The notes below the pieces were generated by a model, which searched no databases, was not told where the DNA came from, and worked only from the letters and a program-made list of their open reading frames with translations. Below, piece after piece: positions 34,501 through 46,027 of a DNA stretch of 64,000 bases. Origin of the DNA: Lysobacter capsici (GTDB lineage: Bacteria > Pseudomonadota > Gammaproteobacteria > Xanthomonadales > Xanthomonadaceae); NCBI RefSeq assembly GCF_014779555.2, contig NZ_CP094357.1, positions 4,588,001 through 4,652,000 on the forward strand, read 5' to 3'. Position numbers and translations under genes: made by a program. Positions within the stretch are counted from its first letter, which is position 1. Each line of letters begins with the position of its first letter.

Positions 34501-37500
34501 GCTCAGCTTCGAGGCGTTCGGCTTCGGCCTGCTCAGCAGCGATGCGCTCGGCTTCGAGACGTTCGGCTTCGGCTTGTTCGGCGGCGATGCGTTCGGCTTC
34601 GAGACGCTCGGCTTCAAGCCGTTCGAATTCAGCCCGCTCGGCGGCGGTGCGCGCGGCGTGCTCGGCGGCGAGACGCTCGGCTTCAGCGCGTTGCGCCTGC
34701 TCGGCGTATTCGGCTTCGAGACGTTCGTATTCCAGCCGCTCTTCTTCGGCGACGCGTTCGGCTTCCAGACGCGCGGCTTCGGCGCGTTCGGTTTCGATGC
34801 GCTCGGCTTCGAGACGTTCGGCCTCCAGGCGGGCCGCCTCGGCCTGCTTGGCGGCCAGACGTTCGGCTTGCACGCGCTCGGCTTCGGCTTGTTCCGCGGC
34901 CAGACGCTCGGCCTCCAGGCGCGCAGCTTCGGCCTGCTCGGCGGCCAGACGCTCGGCTTCCAGGCGCGCGGCCTCCGCCTGTTCGGCGGCAAGGCGCTCG
35001 GCTTCGAGACGTTCGGCCTCGGCCTGTTCGGCGGCGAGGCGTTCGGCTTCAAGACGCGCGGCTTCGGCCTGCTCGGCCGCAAGGCGCTCGGCTTGCGCCT
35101 GTTCCGCGGCGAGGCGCTCGGCCTCGAGGCGCGCGGCTTCGGCTTGTTCGGCCGCAAGACGTTCGGCTTGCGCCTGCTCGGCGGCGATACGTTCTGCTTC
35201 GATACGTTCTGCTTCGATCCGCGCCGCTTCGGCACGTTTGGCTTCCAGACGCTCGGCTTCGACGCGCTCGGCTTGCGCCTGTTCGGCCGCGAGACGCTCG
35301 GCTTCCGCCTTCTGCGCGGCTTCGCGCTCGGCGGCGAGGCGGGCCTGTTCGATCGAGGCGTCGCTCAGCCCCATCGGGCCGACGGTGCTCGGGTCGAACT
35401 CGGCCGGCAGCACGTCCAGGCTGATTTCGAATTCGTCGTCGTAGTTCGGCGACTGATGACCGGCGGCGTCGGCCGTTTCGGTCTTGCCGGCGCCCTGCGG
35501 CGACGAGTCGTAGCCGTCGAACGCGCTCAGGTCGGCGACGGTGAGTTCCGACAGCGACTGCCCTTCCGGCAAGCCGTCGAGGTCGTGATCGAACTCGTCG
35601 ACGATCATCGGCGAACGCGCATCGGGCAGGCTGTCGCGCAGCATGGCGATGCGTTCGGGCAGGCCGACGAACATCGGCACGTGCGGGGTCGGCGACTTCA
35701 GCGCTTCGACCGTGCGACGGATCGCGTCGGCGACCGCGCTGAGCGCGGACATGCCCTCGGCGCTGGCCGGCGCGCCGCTGGCGAGCAGACGCTTGACGTA
35801 GGCTTCGGTCGGCGCGGTGACGTCGGTGATGACCGGTACTTCGGTCATCGCGAACGCACCGTTCAAGGTGTGGATCGAGCGCTGCACCGCATCGGTGACC
35901 GGCTGCGGCGCGGTGTTCGACGCGGCCAGCCAGGCTTCGATCGTGACCAGATGCCCGGCGACTTCGCCGTCGAGGATTTCCAGCAGCACCGGATCGACCG
36001 AGGCCGGCACGTACGGGCCGTCGCTGACGACCGCTGGAGCGGTGTCGACGATTTCCGACTCGCCCGCGACCGCGGCGACCGGCGCCTGGTAATAGGCTTC
36101 CTCGCCGTTGGCGAGGCGGTCGGCATGCGCTTCGATGCCGGCCACGTCCACGCTCAGCGGCGCTTCGTTGCGCAGCGCGGCGTAGAAGCCCGGCAGCGCG
36201 CGATGCGCGTGCTCGACCAGATCGATGACTTCCGCGCTGGCCGGTCGGCCGTGCTCGCGCACGCGGTTGAGCAGGTTCTCGACCTTCCAGCTGAATTCGC
36301 CCAGGGTGCGCGCGCCGACCAGGCGGCCGCTGCCCTTGAGGGTGTGGAACACGCGCCGCACCGGCTGCACCCGCGCCAGATCGTCGGGCGCTTCGCGCCA
36401 CGCCGGCAGCAGGTGTTCGAGGTTGGCGATTTCTTCCTGGAATTCCTCCAGGAAGATTTCCCGCACTTCGTCGTCGATGTCGTCGACGGTTTCGAAACCG
36501 CCCTGGGCCGGCGACGAGGCACCGAGGAAGGACGGCGGCGAGGACGGCAGCGCTTCGAGCATCGCCGTGTTGACCAGGCCGCCGGACACGCGTTCGGCGA
36601 TGTCGGCAGGTTCGGCGGGCGCGGCATGGCTGGCGTCGGGTTCGAACGCCGAGGTGTACTGCGCGGCGCCGTGTTCGGCATCGACAAGGCCGCTGTCGAC
36701 GGGTTCGGCGGATGCGCTGGCGTCGTGCGCCTGCGCTTCCGACACGCTCCAGTCGGGCGCGACCGGAATCTGGGTGTGCGATTCGCTCGCGACGGTTTCG
36801 CTCGCGCTCGGCGGCGACGCGGTTTCGTCGACGGCGGGCGCCGCGACCTCGGCGGCAACGACGGGCGGCGCGGCGACTTCGGCCTGCGGCTCGGCGCGAA
36901 CCACGTCCGGCAACGGCCAGTAACGCAGCACTTCCAGGCTCTGGCGCGCGATGTCGAGGATGTCGTCGCGGTTCGGACGCTGCTCGCGCAACGCTTCGAG
37001 GTAGTACTCCAGGCTGGCCAGGGCATCGGCCAGGGTGTCGAGCTGCTGACCGCTGGGCACGCGGCGGCGGCCGATCAGTTCGACTTCGGTGTAACGCTTG
37101 ACGCCGGTGAGGTAATCGGCCGCCAGCGGCAGCTCGATCATGCGCAGTGCGCCGGCGACTTCGTCGAGCACGCGCGGCACTTCGGCCAGTTCGTCGTGGT
37201 CCCACTTGGTCTCGACGAAGGCGACGAAGGACTGGCGCGCATCGCCGAAGTTGGCGATGGCTTCGCGCGCGACCACGTCGAGCACCTTGCGCGCTTCGCC
37301 GGCGAGCAGGTCCTCTTCGGCCTTGTCGTCGGGCAGGCCCAGGCGCGAGACCTGGTCGTCGAGCGAGGCGTCCACGTACAGCAAGGCGCCGGCGACATCG
37401 AGCAGGGTGCCTTCGTCGGCGGCGCGGCGGCCGTCGACGATCTCGCTCATCGCATCGCGCTGCTGCAGCACGACGGTGCGGGCCATGCCCAGCCCCATCA

Positions 37501-38599
37501 TGCCGAGGGTGTCGCTGACCCGGGCCAGCGCCTCGACCTGCGGGCGCAGTTCGCCGGCATCGGTCTGGTTGGTGCGCAGGTGCAGGTCGAGGGCGTCCTT
37601 GACCCGCAGCAGGTCTTCCTTGATCGCCGCGGCGACGGTGTCGAGCAGGGCGCGATTGCGTCCGCTCAGGCTGCCGCGGGCGTGTTCGAGTTCGGATTCG
37701 CTGGGCAGGTGCGCGGCGAGTTCGAAGGTCTGGCGCAGATCGTCCAGCGCCGGATGGCGGCCGTCGCTGTGGGCGACGTGATACAGCAGCTGGCGGGTCG
37801 GTTCGGCCGCGGGTTCGCCGCGCGGCGCGCTGAAGCCGTCGTCGGACAGGATCTGGCGCGCTTCGCGCTCGACCCCGCCGAAGGCCTGACGCAGCGAACG
37901 CGTCGCCGGCAAGGCGCCGTCGCGCACCGCGTGGGACACCGAGGAGGCGACCCAGAGCATGCGCCGCACCGGTTCGAGCACGACATCGGCGAGCAGGCCG
38001 TCGATCGCCGAGGCGAGCTGGGCCGGGTTGGACGGCACACCGTCTTCCGGCCACGCGGTCAGCGCATCGCGCAGCGCGGCCAGATGCGGCGCGCTGGCGT
38101 TGCGGCCGCCACCGCTGCCGACCGGCAACGGCGGCGGCAGATGCGCCGGCAGCGGTCGGTCGAGGTTCGGCGCGAACAGCACGCTTTCGTTGAGGCCGGA
38201 TTCGCCGCGGGTGGCGCGCAATTCGTTGAGCAGCGGCAGCAGCACGATCGGAATATCGCGATGGCCGCCCTGCAGGCGTTCGAGGTAATCGGGCAGCAGC
38301 ACCACGCCGCGCATCAGCGCCGCGCAGGCTTCGTCGCGGTCGGCGACGCTGCCTTGCTGCAAGGCCAGGGCCAGGCGTTCCATTTCCTCGGCGACCATCG
38401 CCGGGGCGTACAGCTCGACCATGCGCAAGGTGCCGTGCACCTGATGCAGATGGTTGGCGCACACGCGCATGCGCGCGGTGTCGGCGGGATCTTCGGCAAA
38501 CGCCTCGATCTCCTGCCGCGCCTGGCGCAGGGTTTCGTCCAGCTCGGGCTTGATCCAGCCCAGCGTGGTGGTGTCGATGGCTTCGCGCAGCGCGGTCAT
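31502..38599 (-). CDS. chpA: Hybrid CheA-type kinase ChpA of the Pil-Chp system
   Basis: A 2365-residue kinase controlling type IV pilus function; GGAG precedes its ATG. HPt-type sites are seen at His52 ([10 protein letters not shown], degenerate Lys), His752 ([12 protein letters not shown]), His910 ([10 protein letters not shown]) and His1627 ([12 protein letters not shown]); more degenerate ones are likely in 100-650. Between the third and fourth is an Ala/Glu-rich repeat (about 1081-1487). The ATPase core spans about 1890-2080 ([33 protein letters not shown]), then a CheW-like domain, then a C-terminal receiver with phospho-Asp2291 ([13 protein letters not shown]). Domain order matches Pseudomonas ChpA, but the repeat replaces other HPt modules. 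Confidence 0.96.
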   Translation of the reverse strand: MTALREAIDTTTLGWIKPELDETLRQARQEIEAFAEDPADTARMRVCANHLHQVHGTLRMVELYAPAMVAEEMERLALALQQGSVADRDEACAALMRGVVLLPDYLERLQGGHRDIPIVLLPLLNELRATRGESGLNESVLFAPNLDRPLPAHLPPPLPVGSGGGRNASAPHLAALRDALTAWPEDGVPSNPAQLASAIDGLLADVVLEPVRRMLWVASSVSHAVRDGALPATRSLRQAFGGVEREARQILSDDGFSAPRGEPAAEPTRQLLYHVAHSDGRHPALDDLRQTFELAAHLPSESELEHARGSLSGRNRALLDTVAAAIKEDLLRVKDALDLHLRTNQTDAGELRPQVEALARVSDTLGMMGLGMARTVVLQQRDAMSEIVDGRRAADEGTLLDVAGALLYVDASLDDQVSRLGLPDDKAEEDLLAGEARKVLDVVAREAIANFGDARQSFVAFVETKWDHDELAEVPRVLDEVAGALRMIELPLAADYLTGVKRYTEVELIGRRRVPSGQQLDTLADALASLEYYLEALREQRPNRDDILDIARQSLEVLRYWPLPDVVRAEPQAEVAAPPVVAAEVAAPAVDETASPPSASETVASESHTQIPVAPDWSVSEAQAHDASASAEPVDSGLVDAEHGAAQYTSAFEPDASHAAPAEPADIAERVSGGLVNTAMLEALPSSPPSFLGASSPAQGGFETVDDIDDEVREIFLEEFQEEIANLEHLLPAWREAPDDLARVQPVRRVFHTLKGSGRLVGARTLGEFSWKVENLLNRVREHGRPASAEVIDLVEHAHRALPGFYAALRNEAPLSVDVAGIEAHADRLANGEEAYYQAPVAAVAGESEIVDTAPAVVSDGPYVPASVDPVLLEILDGEVAGHLVTIEAWLAASNTAPQPVTDAVQRSIHTLNGAFAMTEVPVITDVTAPTEAYVKRLLASGAPASAEGMSALSAVADAIRRTVEALKSPTPHVPMFVGLPERIAMLRDSLPDARSPMIVDEFDHDLDGLPEGQSLSELTVADLSAFDGYDSSPQGAGKTETADAAGHQSPNYDDEFEISLDVLPAEFDPSTVGPMGLSDASIEQARLAAEREAAQKAEAERLAAEQAQAERVEAERLEAKRAEAARIEAERIEAERIAAEQAQAERLAAEQAEAARLEAERLAAEQAQAERLAAEQAEAARLEAERLAAEQAEAERLEAERLAAEQAEAARLEAERLAAEQAEAARLEAERLAAEQAEAERVQAERLAAKQAEAARLEAERLEAERIETERAEAARLEAERVAEEERLEYERLEAEYAEQAQRAEAERLAAEHAARTAAERAEFERLEAERLEAERIAAEQAEAERLEAERIAAEQAEAERLEAERVAAEQAEAERLEAERLAAEQAEAERLEAERIAAEQAEAERLEAERIAAEQAEAERLEAERIATEQAEAERLEAERIAAEQAEAERIAAEQAEAERLAAEQAEAERLEYERLEADYAAERLTPEQGATVDAAAGDEASTDDLADLRFDDHSGIGASNEETQADATAEAEAEPQPAAAAHSGAPTSAVAGISAALAAAFAKAYSADPDPEEALDLSELDPELVDIFVEEGGDLLDHSDGLLAQLREAPNEREPLVGLQRDLHTLKGGARMAGIMAVGELGHVMESLLEAVVDQRTELGRDGIVLLERGFDRLHGMVTRVGTRRAIAMPDALIAVFEARSRGQTVPGLIEDEHAGAAATPAPRGEATDSGELKPLSAPILDTPFADEDDIGVRAPQEQVRIRADLLDRLVNYAGEVAIYRARLEQQLGAFRGAIAEMAQTNLRMRDQLRRLEIETEAQIIARYQREGESGDQSFDPLELDRFSTLQQLSRALGESAADQNSLQNTLDDLTRQYETLLLQQSRVSSELQEGLMRTRMVPFDTLLPRLRRVVRQASSELGKQVALKLEGTQGELDRNVLERMTAPLEHMLRNAVAHGLEKPEQRRAAGKPDEGTVRIAVRREGSEVVLEVADDGAGLDRAAIRRRGEERGLVRADAVLSEADLDTLILEPGFSTADEVSRLAGRGVGMDVVASEVRQLGGTLDIHSNPGKGVHFTLRLPQTLAVTQAVFVRIGETTFAVPIASVRGVGRLSRDVLDAGDVSYRYGGEDYHVHDLGMLVGHAPAKAEGQLQMPLLLIRSGDLRAAVTIDQVIGNREIVVKPVGPQVASVPGIFGATIMGDGRVVVILDIAPLVRRRAALLQDFSQNAAPPPAPAETRRVPLVMVVDDSVTMRKVTGRVLERHNFEVVTAKDGIDALERLGERVPDLMLLDIEMPRMDGYELATQMKADPHLRDVPIVMITSRTGEKHRQRAFEIGVERYLGKPYQEPELMRNVFELLGITRSHV
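34140..35350 (-). repeat. ~1.2-kb intragenic repeat in chpA coding an Ala/Glu coiled coil
   Basis: DNA made of 15- and 45-bp modules related to GCGGAACGTCTCGAAGCCGAG, repeated dozens of times with synonymous drift. The protein period is about 15 residues ([15 protein letters not shown]). All copies keep the reading frame, so gain or loss of 45-bp units would change only the length of the predicted helix. The strong nucleotide similarity makes this a likely site of slippage or recombination. Confidence 0.9.
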
Positions 38600-38752
38600 G
38601 GCGTGCTCCGCACGTCAACGCGGTCGCGTCGCTGACGCGGTCCGTGGCTCTGCCAGCGATGTGTCGGAAGCTTCATCCTCGGTACAACCCTTCTGTAATG
38701 CTTGATCACCGCCGCCCGATCCATCACCGCCCTGCCCGACCGCTTGCGCGGA

Positions 38753-40771
38753 TCAGGCCGGCAGCTTGAAGTCGGCGACCGAACGGCGCAGGTCGGCCGC
38801 CAGTTGCGCCAGGTTTCCAATCGACGCGGCGGTCTGGTTGGCGCCCTGCGAGGTCTGCGAGGTGATCTGCTGAATCGTGTTCATCGTCTGGGTGATGTTC
38901 GACGCCGCGCTGGACTGCTGCTGGGCCGCGCTGGAGATGCCTTGAATCAGGTTCGACAGATCCGACGACACCTTTTCGATCTCGCCCAGTGCGGTACCGG
39001 CGTCTTCCGCCAATCGTGCGCCCGCGACCACTTCCGAAGTCGTCTGTTCCATCGAGCTCACAGCTTCGTTGGTGTCGGACTGAATTGTCTGGACCAACGT
39101 CTCGATTCGCTTGGTCGCGTTGGACGCGCGCTCGGCGAGTCGTTGCACTTCGTCGGCCACCACCGCGAACCCGCGGCCCGCCTCACCGGCCGATGCGGCC
39201 TGAATCGCGGCGTTCAGCGCCAGGATGTTGGTCTGTTCGGAAATGTCGTTGATGAGTTCGACGATCGAGCCGATTTCCTGCGAGCTTTCGCCCAGGCGCT
39301 TGATTCGCTTCGAGGTCTCCTGGATCTGGTCGCGGATCGAGTCCATGCCCTGAATCGTCTGCCGCACCACGCCCGCGCCCTTGGTCGCGATCTGCACCGA
39401 GCGCTGCGCCACGTCGGCCGACTCGGCCGAGTTCTTCGACACCTGGTCGATCGAGGCGGCGATTTCGCTGATGCGGTCGGAGGCCGAGCTGATCTCGTGC
39501 GCCTGGTGTTCGGCGGCCTCGGCCAGATGCATGGCGGTGGCCTGGGTTTCCTGGGCGCTCGACGCCACCTGCACCGAGGTGTCGGTAATCGTCTGCACCA
39601 GGCTGCGCAGCTGTTCGACCGCGAAGTTGATCGAGTCGGCGATCGCGCCGGTCATGTCCTCGGTCACCGTCGCCTTTACCGTGAGGTCGCCTTCCGCGAG
39701 CGAACCCATTTCGTCCAGCAGGCGCATGATGGCCTCCTGGTTGCGGTCGTTGAGTTCCTTGGTGGTCTGGTAGCGGCGCTGCTGGGCGTAGTTCAACGAG
39801 AACAGCAAGCCGGCGATCGCGACCAGCGCGGCCAGGCCGGAGATGATCGAGACCCAGATGTTGCCCATGAAGCTGGTGTCGCGCAGCGAGCCGAACGCGG
39901 TGAAGGCGCTGAACAGCGACTGGCTGTCGGTCAGCATCTTGTCGGCGCCGCCGGTGATCGATTCGGCCGCGGCCTGGGCCTGGAACAGGTCCTTGGAGCT
40001 GGCCGAGATCGCGTCGAGGTCCTTCTTCATCTCCAGCCACAGCGCTTCGGCCTGGCCCAGCGCGGCCAGCGCGCCGCCGTTGGACAGCGCGTTGACGCCG
40101 AACGAGGCGTCGCCCTTGCGCAGGCCGGTGAGGATGTTGCCGAACACGATCGCGTCGCGGCCGAGCGCTTCGCCGGCCATGCCGGCGCCGCTGCCGCCGG
40201 CGCGGATTTCGGTGATGCGGCGGGCCATGGTCGCCGACAGCACGACCTGGCGCAGGGCGATGTAGACCTGCGAGGACGGCGAGCCGGAGGCCGACATCGC
40301 GCGGACCAGTTCGTCCAGGCGCGCCTGCAGCTGCGGGACCTTGCTGGAGAAGCTGTCGGCGTTGCCGGCCAGGGCCAGCACCGCGGTCTCGCTGGCGGTC
40401 ACCTGCGCGGCGCTCTTGCCCAGCGGCTCCCAGCTCTTGCTGACCGCGCTGATCGGCCCGGACACGCCGGCGGTGGTGCCGTAGTTGTCGTTGAGCTTCT
40501 GGATGTCGGCGTCGATGTCGCCGCGGGTCTTCTTGAACGCGGTGAACGCGTCCTTGTTGCCGCCGACGGCTTCGCGCGCCTGCACCGCGAGCTTCTGCGA
40601 GTTGACCTGCAGGCTCGAGGCCGAGGAGCTCGCGCCGCCCAGGCGCGCGGCTTTCCATGTCGCATAGCCTGTGTTGAGACCGAACACCAGGACCGATAGG
40701 GCCAGCACGATCAGCCAGGTGTTGGCGCCCAGAAGGCGGCTCTTGCCGGCGTTGTCCATCACAGTGCTCAT
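38753..40771 (-). CDS. pilJ: Methyl-accepting chemotaxis receptor PilJ
   Basis: A 672-residue receptor. TM1 is about residues 14-32, a ~260-residue periplasmic helical domain with the PilJ type repeat follows, and TM2 is about 305-325. Then come a HAMP-like linker ([22 protein letters not shown]) and the signalling domain with the hairpin tip [20 protein letters not shown] followed by [19 protein letters not shown]. PilJ is the receptor that feeds the twitching kinase ChpA. It lies 55 bp downstream of pilI; chpA follows after 153 bp. Confidence 0.96.
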   Translation of the reverse strand: MSTVMDNAGKSRLLGANTWLIVLALSVLVFGLNTGYATWKAARLGGASSSASSLQVNSQKLAVQAREAVGGNKDAFTAFKKTRGDIDADIQKLNDNYGTTAGVSGPISAVSKSWEPLGKSAAQVTASETAVLALAGNADSFSSKVPQLQARLDELVRAMSASGSPSSQVYIALRQVVLSATMARRITEIRAGGSGAGMAGEALGRDAIVFGNILTGLRKGDASFGVNALSNGGALAALGQAEALWLEMKKDLDAISASSKDLFQAQAAAESITGGADKMLTDSQSLFSAFTAFGSLRDTSFMGNIWVSIISGLAALVAIAGLLFSLNYAQQRRYQTTKELNDRNQEAIMRLLDEMGSLAEGDLTVKATVTEDMTGAIADSINFAVEQLRSLVQTITDTSVQVASSAQETQATAMHLAEAAEHQAHEISSASDRISEIAASIDQVSKNSAESADVAQRSVQIATKGAGVVRQTIQGMDSIRDQIQETSKRIKRLGESSQEIGSIVELINDISEQTNILALNAAIQAASAGEAGRGFAVVADEVQRLAERASNATKRIETLVQTIQSDTNEAVSSMEQTTSEVVAGARLAEDAGTALGEIEKVSSDLSNLIQGISSAAQQQSSAASNITQTMNTIQQITSQTSQGANQTAASIGNLAQLAADLRRSVADFKLPA

Positions 40772-40826
40772 GGTTCGGAAACCTCAGGTGTACTTGCGTG
40801 TACTTGCTGGATTGAAGGGAGCGGCT

Positions 40827-41378
40827 TCAGGCCGCTGCTTGTCGGAATTCGGGAGTGCGCGCCAGCCGGTCGAGGCTGAAGATGCCCCAGGGCTGGCCGT
40901 CGATCAGGTAGGCGCGATCGACGAAATAGCCATAGCGGCCCTCGGTGAGGCCGTGCCCGGCCGCTTCCTCGAGGGTCACCTGCTGTTGGTCATGAAAACT
41001 GCGCTGGCCGAACAGTTCGTCGATCAGCACCGCCACGTCGCCGCCGGGCTGGCGCACCAGCAGGATGCGGTGGCCTTCGTGCAGCACGGTGCGCTCGCCT
41101 TCGAGGAACTGCTTGAGGTCGACGATCGGCAGCAGGTTGCCGCGCACGTTGGCCAGCCCGAGCATCCACGGCTGCGCGCCGGGGACCTGGGTGACCTGCG
41201 GCAGCGATAGGATTTCCACCACCTCGGTGAAGGTCGAGGCCATCCGGCGGCCGCCGATGCGGTAGCCGACGCCGCGCCACAGGCCGGGCGCATCGAGCTG
41301 TTCGGGCAGGCCGGGCACGTGCGCCAGGGAGCGGCGCTCGTAATCGGTCAGCACATCGAACGGCGGCTTGAACGTCAT
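40827..41378 (-). CDS. pilI: CheW-like adaptor PilI
   Basis: A 183-residue CheW-domain protein with the PilI N-terminal block (PPFDVLTDYERRSLAHVPGLP), the GVGYRIGGRRMASTFTEVVEIL strand pair, QPWMLGLANVRGNLLPIVDLKQFL and the VLIDELFGQRSF stretch. It couples PilJ to ChpA. It begins 8 bp after the pilH stop. No good Shine-Dalgarno is visible, which fits reinitiation after pilH. Confidence 0.95.
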   Translation of the reverse strand: MTFKPPFDVLTDYERRSLAHVPGLPEQLDAPGLWRGVGYRIGGRRMASTFTEVVEILSLPQVTQVPGAQPWMLGLANVRGNLLPIVDLKQFLEGERTVLHEGHRILLVRQPGGDVAVLIDELFGQRSFHDQQQVTLEEAAGHGLTEGRYGYFVDRAYLIDGQPWGIFSLDRLARTPEFRQAAA

Positions 41379-41386
41379 CGTTTCGG

Positions 41387-41752
41387 TTATCCGGCAAGTA
41401 GTGCGTTGATTCGCGCGATCAATTCGTCTTCCCTCGGCGGCTTGACGATGTAATCGCGCGCGCCCTGGCGCATGCCCCAGGCGCGATCGGTTTCCATGCC
41501 CTTGGTGCTGACGATCAGAACCGGGATCTGGCTGGTGTCGGCGTCGCGGCTGAGCGCGCGCGTGGCCTGAAACCCGTTCATGCCCGGCAGCACCACATCC
41601 ATCATCACCAGGTCCGGCCGCTCGCGCTTGCAGGCCTCGATGCCGTCCTCGGCACTGCCCGAGGCGAACACTTCGTGCCCGTTGCGCTGAAGCAACTGAG
41701 TCAGGACCGCGGTATCCGTCGGCGAGTCCTCAATAAGCAGGATGCGTGCCAT
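41387..41752 (-). CDS. pilH: Response regulator PilH
   Basis: A 121-residue single-domain receiver. Phospho-Asp52 (VMMDVVLPGMNGFQATRAL), acidic pair Glu8/Asp9, Ser of LIVSTKG, Lys of IVKPP. The block MGMETDRAWGMRQGARDYI-like (here KGMETDRAWGMRQGARDYI) is characteristic of PilH. PilH opposes or resets PilG in twitching control. It lies 19 bp after pilG. Confidence 0.95.
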   Translation of the reverse strand: MARILLIEDSPTDTAVLTQLLQRNGHEVFASGSAEDGIEACKRERPDLVMMDVVLPGMNGFQATRALSRDADTSQIPVLIVSTKGMETDRAWGMRQGARDYIVKPPREDELIARINALLAG

Positions 41753-41771
41753 GGTGTGCCTTACCCCCCGG

Positions 41772-42170
41772 TCAGGCGTGAACGTGCTTGCGGATCGCGT
41801 CGAGGAGCTCCTCGCGCGTGAATGGCTTGGTCAGGTACTGCTCCGATCCGACGATGCGCCCACGCGCCTTGTCGAACAGGCCGTCCTTGGAAGACAGCAT
41901 GATGACCGGCGTGCTCTTGAACAATTGATTGTTCTTGATGAGCGCACAGGTCTGATAGCCGTCCAGACGCGGCATCATGATATCCACGAAAATGATCTGT
42001 GGCTGCTGATCGGCGATCTTCGCCAACGCTTCGAATCCGTCGATGGCCGTGACCACCTCGCATCCTTCGCGCTTCAACAGCGTCTCGGCGGTTCGACGGA
42101 TGGTCTTGGAATCGTCGATCACCATGACCTTCAGACCATCGAGGCTGCCGCTACGAACCTCGTCGAGCAT
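41772..42170 (-). CDS. pilG: Response regulator PilG
   Basis: A 132-residue receiver. The ATG at 42170 follows GGGGGA; the frame is open 46 codons upstream but that part is not PilG-like. The sequence is highly conserved with PilG: LKVMVIDDSKTIRRTAETLL, IIFVDIMMPRLDGYQTCALI (Asp63), STPVIMLSSKDGLFDKARG and YLTKPF. PilG activates pilus extension, in Pseudomonas by acting on PilB or its regulators. It is the first gene of the pilGHIJ-chpABC operon, divergent from gshB. Confidence 0.97.
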   Translation of the reverse strand: MLDEVRSGSLDGLKVMVIDDSKTIRRTAETLLKREGCEVVTAIDGFEALAKIADQQPQIIFVDIMMPRLDGYQTCALIKNNQLFKSTPVIMLSSKDGLFDKARGRIVGSEQYLTKPFTREELLDAIRKHVHA

Positions 42171-42500
42171 TCTTTGTATCCCCCATTGCGACGCCGTTGA
42201 ATCCCCGGGCGTCGCGAAGCCGTCTTTATTCCAAGCCGCACGCGGGCTGTCAAGCGCGCCTTCCGTGCTCGGAAACTGAATACGCAACGTATCGGCATCA
42301 CAGGGCAACCTTGCCGCGCATCACCGATGCCGGCGGCCGCTTCCATCGGCCCGCGTACCTCGCCCCTCGCATCGTGCGATGTGACCTGATCGTTGCGTGT
42401 CGCAAATGGACGCAGGGCGACCGTTTCCGACCCCGCCATCATGACAGATACCGGCGACCTGCCTGCTACCATCACGTCAATCTTTCAGGATTCCGTTCCC

Positions 42501-43459
<959 letters not shown>

Positions 43460-43463
<4 letters not shown>

Positions 43464-44341
43464 GCGCGGCCGCACCCACCCTGCCCGGCGGCGGCCTGGC
43501 CGAACCGCAGCGTTTCAGCGCCACCCTGGTGCTGTCGGTGATCGTCCACGGCATTCTTCTGCTGGGCGTCGGCTACACCCTGGAGCAGGCTGCGCCGGTG
43601 GTGCCGACCCTGGACGTGATCCTGACCCAGACCCAGACCGCGCTGACGCCCAAGCAGGCCGACTTCCTCGCCCAGGCCAACAACCAGGGCGGCGGCGAGC
43701 ACGACAAGAGCACCCGCCCGCGCGACAACCAGTCCGGCCCGGCGCCGCAGGCCGAGGCCGGCGTGGCCCAGATGCAGTTGCGCGCGCAATCGCCGACCGC
43801 CCAGCCCGAACCGGTCGCGCGGGTGGTCAGCAGCACCCGCGGCGAGACCGTGGTGGCCCGCGACCGCGCCACCCAGACGCCGACCGAGCGCCCGCTGCCG
43901 GCCGGCGAGCGCAAGATCGAACACGATATCGAGATGGCGCGTCTGGCGGCCGAGATCCACATGCGCTCGGAGCGCTACGCCAAGCGCCCCACCCGCAAGT
44001 TCGTCTCCGCGAGCACCACCGAATACGCCTGGGCCGGCTACCTGCGCGCCTGGGTCGACCGGGTCGAGCGCGTGGGCAACCTCAACTACCCCGACGAAGC
44101 GCGCCGGCGCCGTCTGGCCGGCCAGGTCGTCATCAGCGTGGCCGTACGGCGCAACGGAAGTGTCGAACGCGCCGACATCGTGCGCAGCAGCGGCATCGCC
44201 CTGCTCGATGCCTCGGCGCTGCGCATCGCCAGACTGGCCGAACCGTATCCGCCGCTGCCGAAGACCGAGGAGAACCCGGACATTCTGCATGTGACGCGGA
44301 CCTGGAATTTCTTGCCGGGGGGGTCGTTGGTCGACGAGTGA
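43460..44341 (+). CDS. TonB-family energy transducer
   Basis: A 293-residue protein starting in the gshB stop (ATGA). It has one membrane anchor (SATLVLSVIVHGILLLGVGYT, about 20-40) with the conserved membrane His, a Gln/Pro/Ala-rich periplasmic linker, and a C-terminal TonB domain (GNLNYPDEARRRRLAGQVVI, SVERADIVRSSGIALLDASAL, TRTWNFLPG). TonB transduces the proton-motive force from ExbBD to outer-membrane receptors. No exbB/exbD is in the window, so it relies on partners elsewhere. Confidence 0.92.
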
Positions 44342-44358
44342 GGATCGGTGGCGCCGGC

Positions 44359-44399
44359 TGCGTCGGCATCGGATCAAGCTGACTTACCGAGCCGACGCA
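44359..44399. terminator. Hairpin between convergent tonB and DUF7710 genes
   Basis: A perfect 9-bp stem (TGCGTCGGC / GCCGACGCA) with a 23-nt loop lies between the two convergent stops. There is no T run, so it is at most a weak or bidirectional terminator. Confidence 0.35.
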
Positions 44400-44441
44400 T
44401 CAAGCGATTTCGTCGAACCATCGGCTTATCGCATCGCCGCG

Positions 44442-44720
44442 CTATTCCGCGCGGCCGTTCTCGAAATGCAGATGCGCCTGCGCCGCGCTGGAGAAGGCGC
44501 CGATAAATCGGGCCTCGGACTGTGCCTGCGACTTGGGTTTGAAGTGGCCGTTGGCGAGCGCCCAGTCGTAGACCGATATGTCCAGTGGATAGACGGTCAA
44601 CACTCCGCTGAGCGCATGCCGCTCGATCCAGGTAATCGCCTGGCTGCGTTCGCGAAACACCGCGGACGCGAACCGCGCGTCGGCGCCATGAAATACCCAC
44701 ACTGCATCGGTCTGGTTCAT
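44442..44720 (-). CDS. DUF7710-type small protein
   Basis: A 92-residue soluble protein with the conserved blocks DAVWVFHGADARFASAVF, AITWIERHALSGVLTVYPLDISVYDWALANG and FIGAFSSAAQAHLHFENG. This pattern belongs to a family of short proteins of unknown role often scattered in toxin-immunity or accessory contexts; assignment to DUF7710 is from memory of the pattern. It lies 42 bp after the gene at 44763 on the same strand and converges on tonB. Confidence 0.75.
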   Translation of the reverse strand: MNQTDAVWVFHGADARFASAVFRERSQAITWIERHALSGVLTVYPLDISVYDWALANGHFKPKSQAQSEARFIGAFSSAAQAHLHFENGRAE

Positions 44721-44762
44721 GCCTGCCTCGTGCTGGTGACCATTCGCCGCAATCGCCTCACA

Positions 44763-45296
44763 TCAATCGAATCGATCCGCGTCGCCGGCTTCGGCTTCGG
44801 CTTCGGCTTCGGCTTCGGCTTCGGCTTCGAGCATGACCTCTTCGAAGCTCATCGCCTGACAGGCCACTTTCAAGTACAGCCCGTCATCGAACTCGAACAC
44901 GTGTTCGAGCAGTTCGCCTTGCTCGTCGAGTCGGAACTCATGCATCAGCAGGTCCTGGGCGCCGTGGCCGGTGCGAACCTGCTGGTTCAGGCCATAAGCC
45001 AGCACATCGTCGTAGTACAGACGGAAGATCCGGTCGTGATACGGGCCGAGGAATTCCAGCTCCAGGCGCATGGGCGAAGCACGCGCATGCATATCGACGG
45101 GCATCAAGCTCATCTTGCGCAGCCAGGCATCGTGCAGCGATTTTCGCGAGGTCAAATTGTAACGGTCCACATCGCTGACGAAGGCGTACAACGCGGGATC
45201 GAGCCGGTGTTCGATGCTGGCCAGGTAGGCGAAGTACGGGTCGACGGTCCAGCCCAGAACCTCATCGTCGCGGATGAAACGAAACACGTCGGTCAT
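44763..45296 (-). CDS. Unknown protein with Glu-Ala repeat tail
   Basis: A 177-residue soluble protein beginning 2 bp after the tsaB stop. It is rich in Asp, Tyr, Phe and Leu (RFIRDDEVLGWTVDPYFAYL, YYDDVLAYGLNQQVR, LLEHVFEFDDGLYLKVACQ) and acidic overall. The C-terminus is a run of seven Glu-Ala pairs coded by seven GAAGCC hexamers. I do not recognise the family; the composition resembles small immunity-type proteins, which is only a suggestion. No signal peptide or membrane segment is visible. Confidence 0.7.
   Translation of the reverse strand: MTDVFRFIRDDEVLGWTVDPYFAYLASIEHRLDPALYAFVSDVDRYNLTSRKSLHDAWLRKMSLMPVDMHARASPMRLELEFLGPYHDRIFRLYYDDVLAYGLNQQVRTGHGAQDLLMHEFRLDEQGELLEHVFEFDDGLYLKVACQAMSFEEVMLEAEAEAEAEAEAEAGDADRFD
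44787..44828. repeat. Hexanucleotide repeat (GGCTTC)x7
   Basis: Seven perfect GGCTTC units on the plus strand, read as GAAGCC on the coding strand of the 44763 gene. Length changes by whole units keep the frame and alter only the number of Glu-Ala pairs. Confidence 0.95.
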
Positions 45297-45298
45297 GG

Positions 45299-46027
45299 CT
45301 ACTTGGCGCGCGCGCGCAACGCGACTTGCTCGGCGATGGTCAAGGCGACGTTGTTGCGCAGATACGCCGGTTCGATCCGCTCCGGCGCGAGGGCTTCGCC
45401 GCGCGCATAGGCCAGCGCGGCCAGACTCGCGAGATCGGCGGCGTGCGGCAAGGCCTGCGCGTCGATCGCGGCGAAACGGTGGCCCAGGCGCTCGCGCAAC
45501 GCGCCTTCGGCGGCGGCGAAACCGGTGCCCACGCCATGCCAGCCGTTGCGTTCGCCCGGTACGACCGCGGCGGCGGGCGCGATCACGACCTCTTCGTCCA
45601 GCGCGAACGCGTCGCCGTCGCGCAGTTCGTAGGCGGCGGTGTAGACCTCGCCCATGCGCGCGTCGATCGCGGCGAATACGCGTTGCGGCTCGGCGCTTGC
45701 GCCTTCCGGCTTGAGGTCGTGCGCGCGCAGGGCGAGCACGGCCAGGGTCGACACCGGCACGATCGGCTTGTCCAGGGCCAGCGCGATGCCCTGGGCGATG
45801 GCGATCGCCAGGCGCACGCCGGTGAAGGCGCCGGGGCCGCGGCTGATCGCGATCGCATCGAGTTGGCTGCGCTTGATTCCGGCTTGCGCGAGCAGTTCCT
45901 CGGCCCAGGGCAGCGACAGTTCGGCGTGGCGGCGCGGCGCGAGTTCGAAGCGCTCATGCACTTCGCCGTCGAGCCATACGGCGACGGAGCAGGCTTCGGT
46001 GGCGGTTTCGAAGGCTAGGAGGTTCAT
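45299..46027 (-). CDS. tsaB: tRNA threonylcarbamoyladenosine synthesis protein TsaB
   Basis: A 242-residue ASKHA-fold protein that pairs with TsaD and TsaE to make t6A37 of ANN-decoding tRNAs. It starts MNLLAFETATEACSVAVWLDG and has HAELSLPWAEELL and the hallmark ISRGPGAFTGVRLAIAIAQGIALAL. The second half (AAIDARMGEVYTAAYE, AYLRNNVAL) is as in the family. Two small genes follow at 2 bp and then 42 bp on the same strand and are probably co-transcribed. Confidence 0.95.
   Translation of the reverse strand: MNLLAFETATEACSVAVWLDGEVHERFELAPRRHAELSLPWAEELLAQAGIKRSQLDAIAISRGPGAFTGVRLAIAIAQGIALALDKPIVPVSTLAVLALRAHDLKPEGASAEPQRVFAAIDARMGEVYTAAYELRDGDAFALDEEVVIAPAAAVVPGERNGWHGVGTGFAAAEGALRERLGHRFAAIDAQALPHAADLASLAALAYARGEALAPERIEPAYLRNNVALTIAEQVALRARAK

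Noticed and set aside
31043-38635. A 2530-codon open frame on the plus strand opposite chpA
   Set aside because: It is the antisense of chpA. GC-rich codon bias keeps the opposite frame open, and the repetitive Phe/Gly translation mirrors the Ala/Glu repeat. No start signal or domain.
44787-44828. Phase-variable switch by the hexanucleotide repeat
   Set aside because: Six-base units do not shift the frame, so on/off switching is not expected; only tail length changes.
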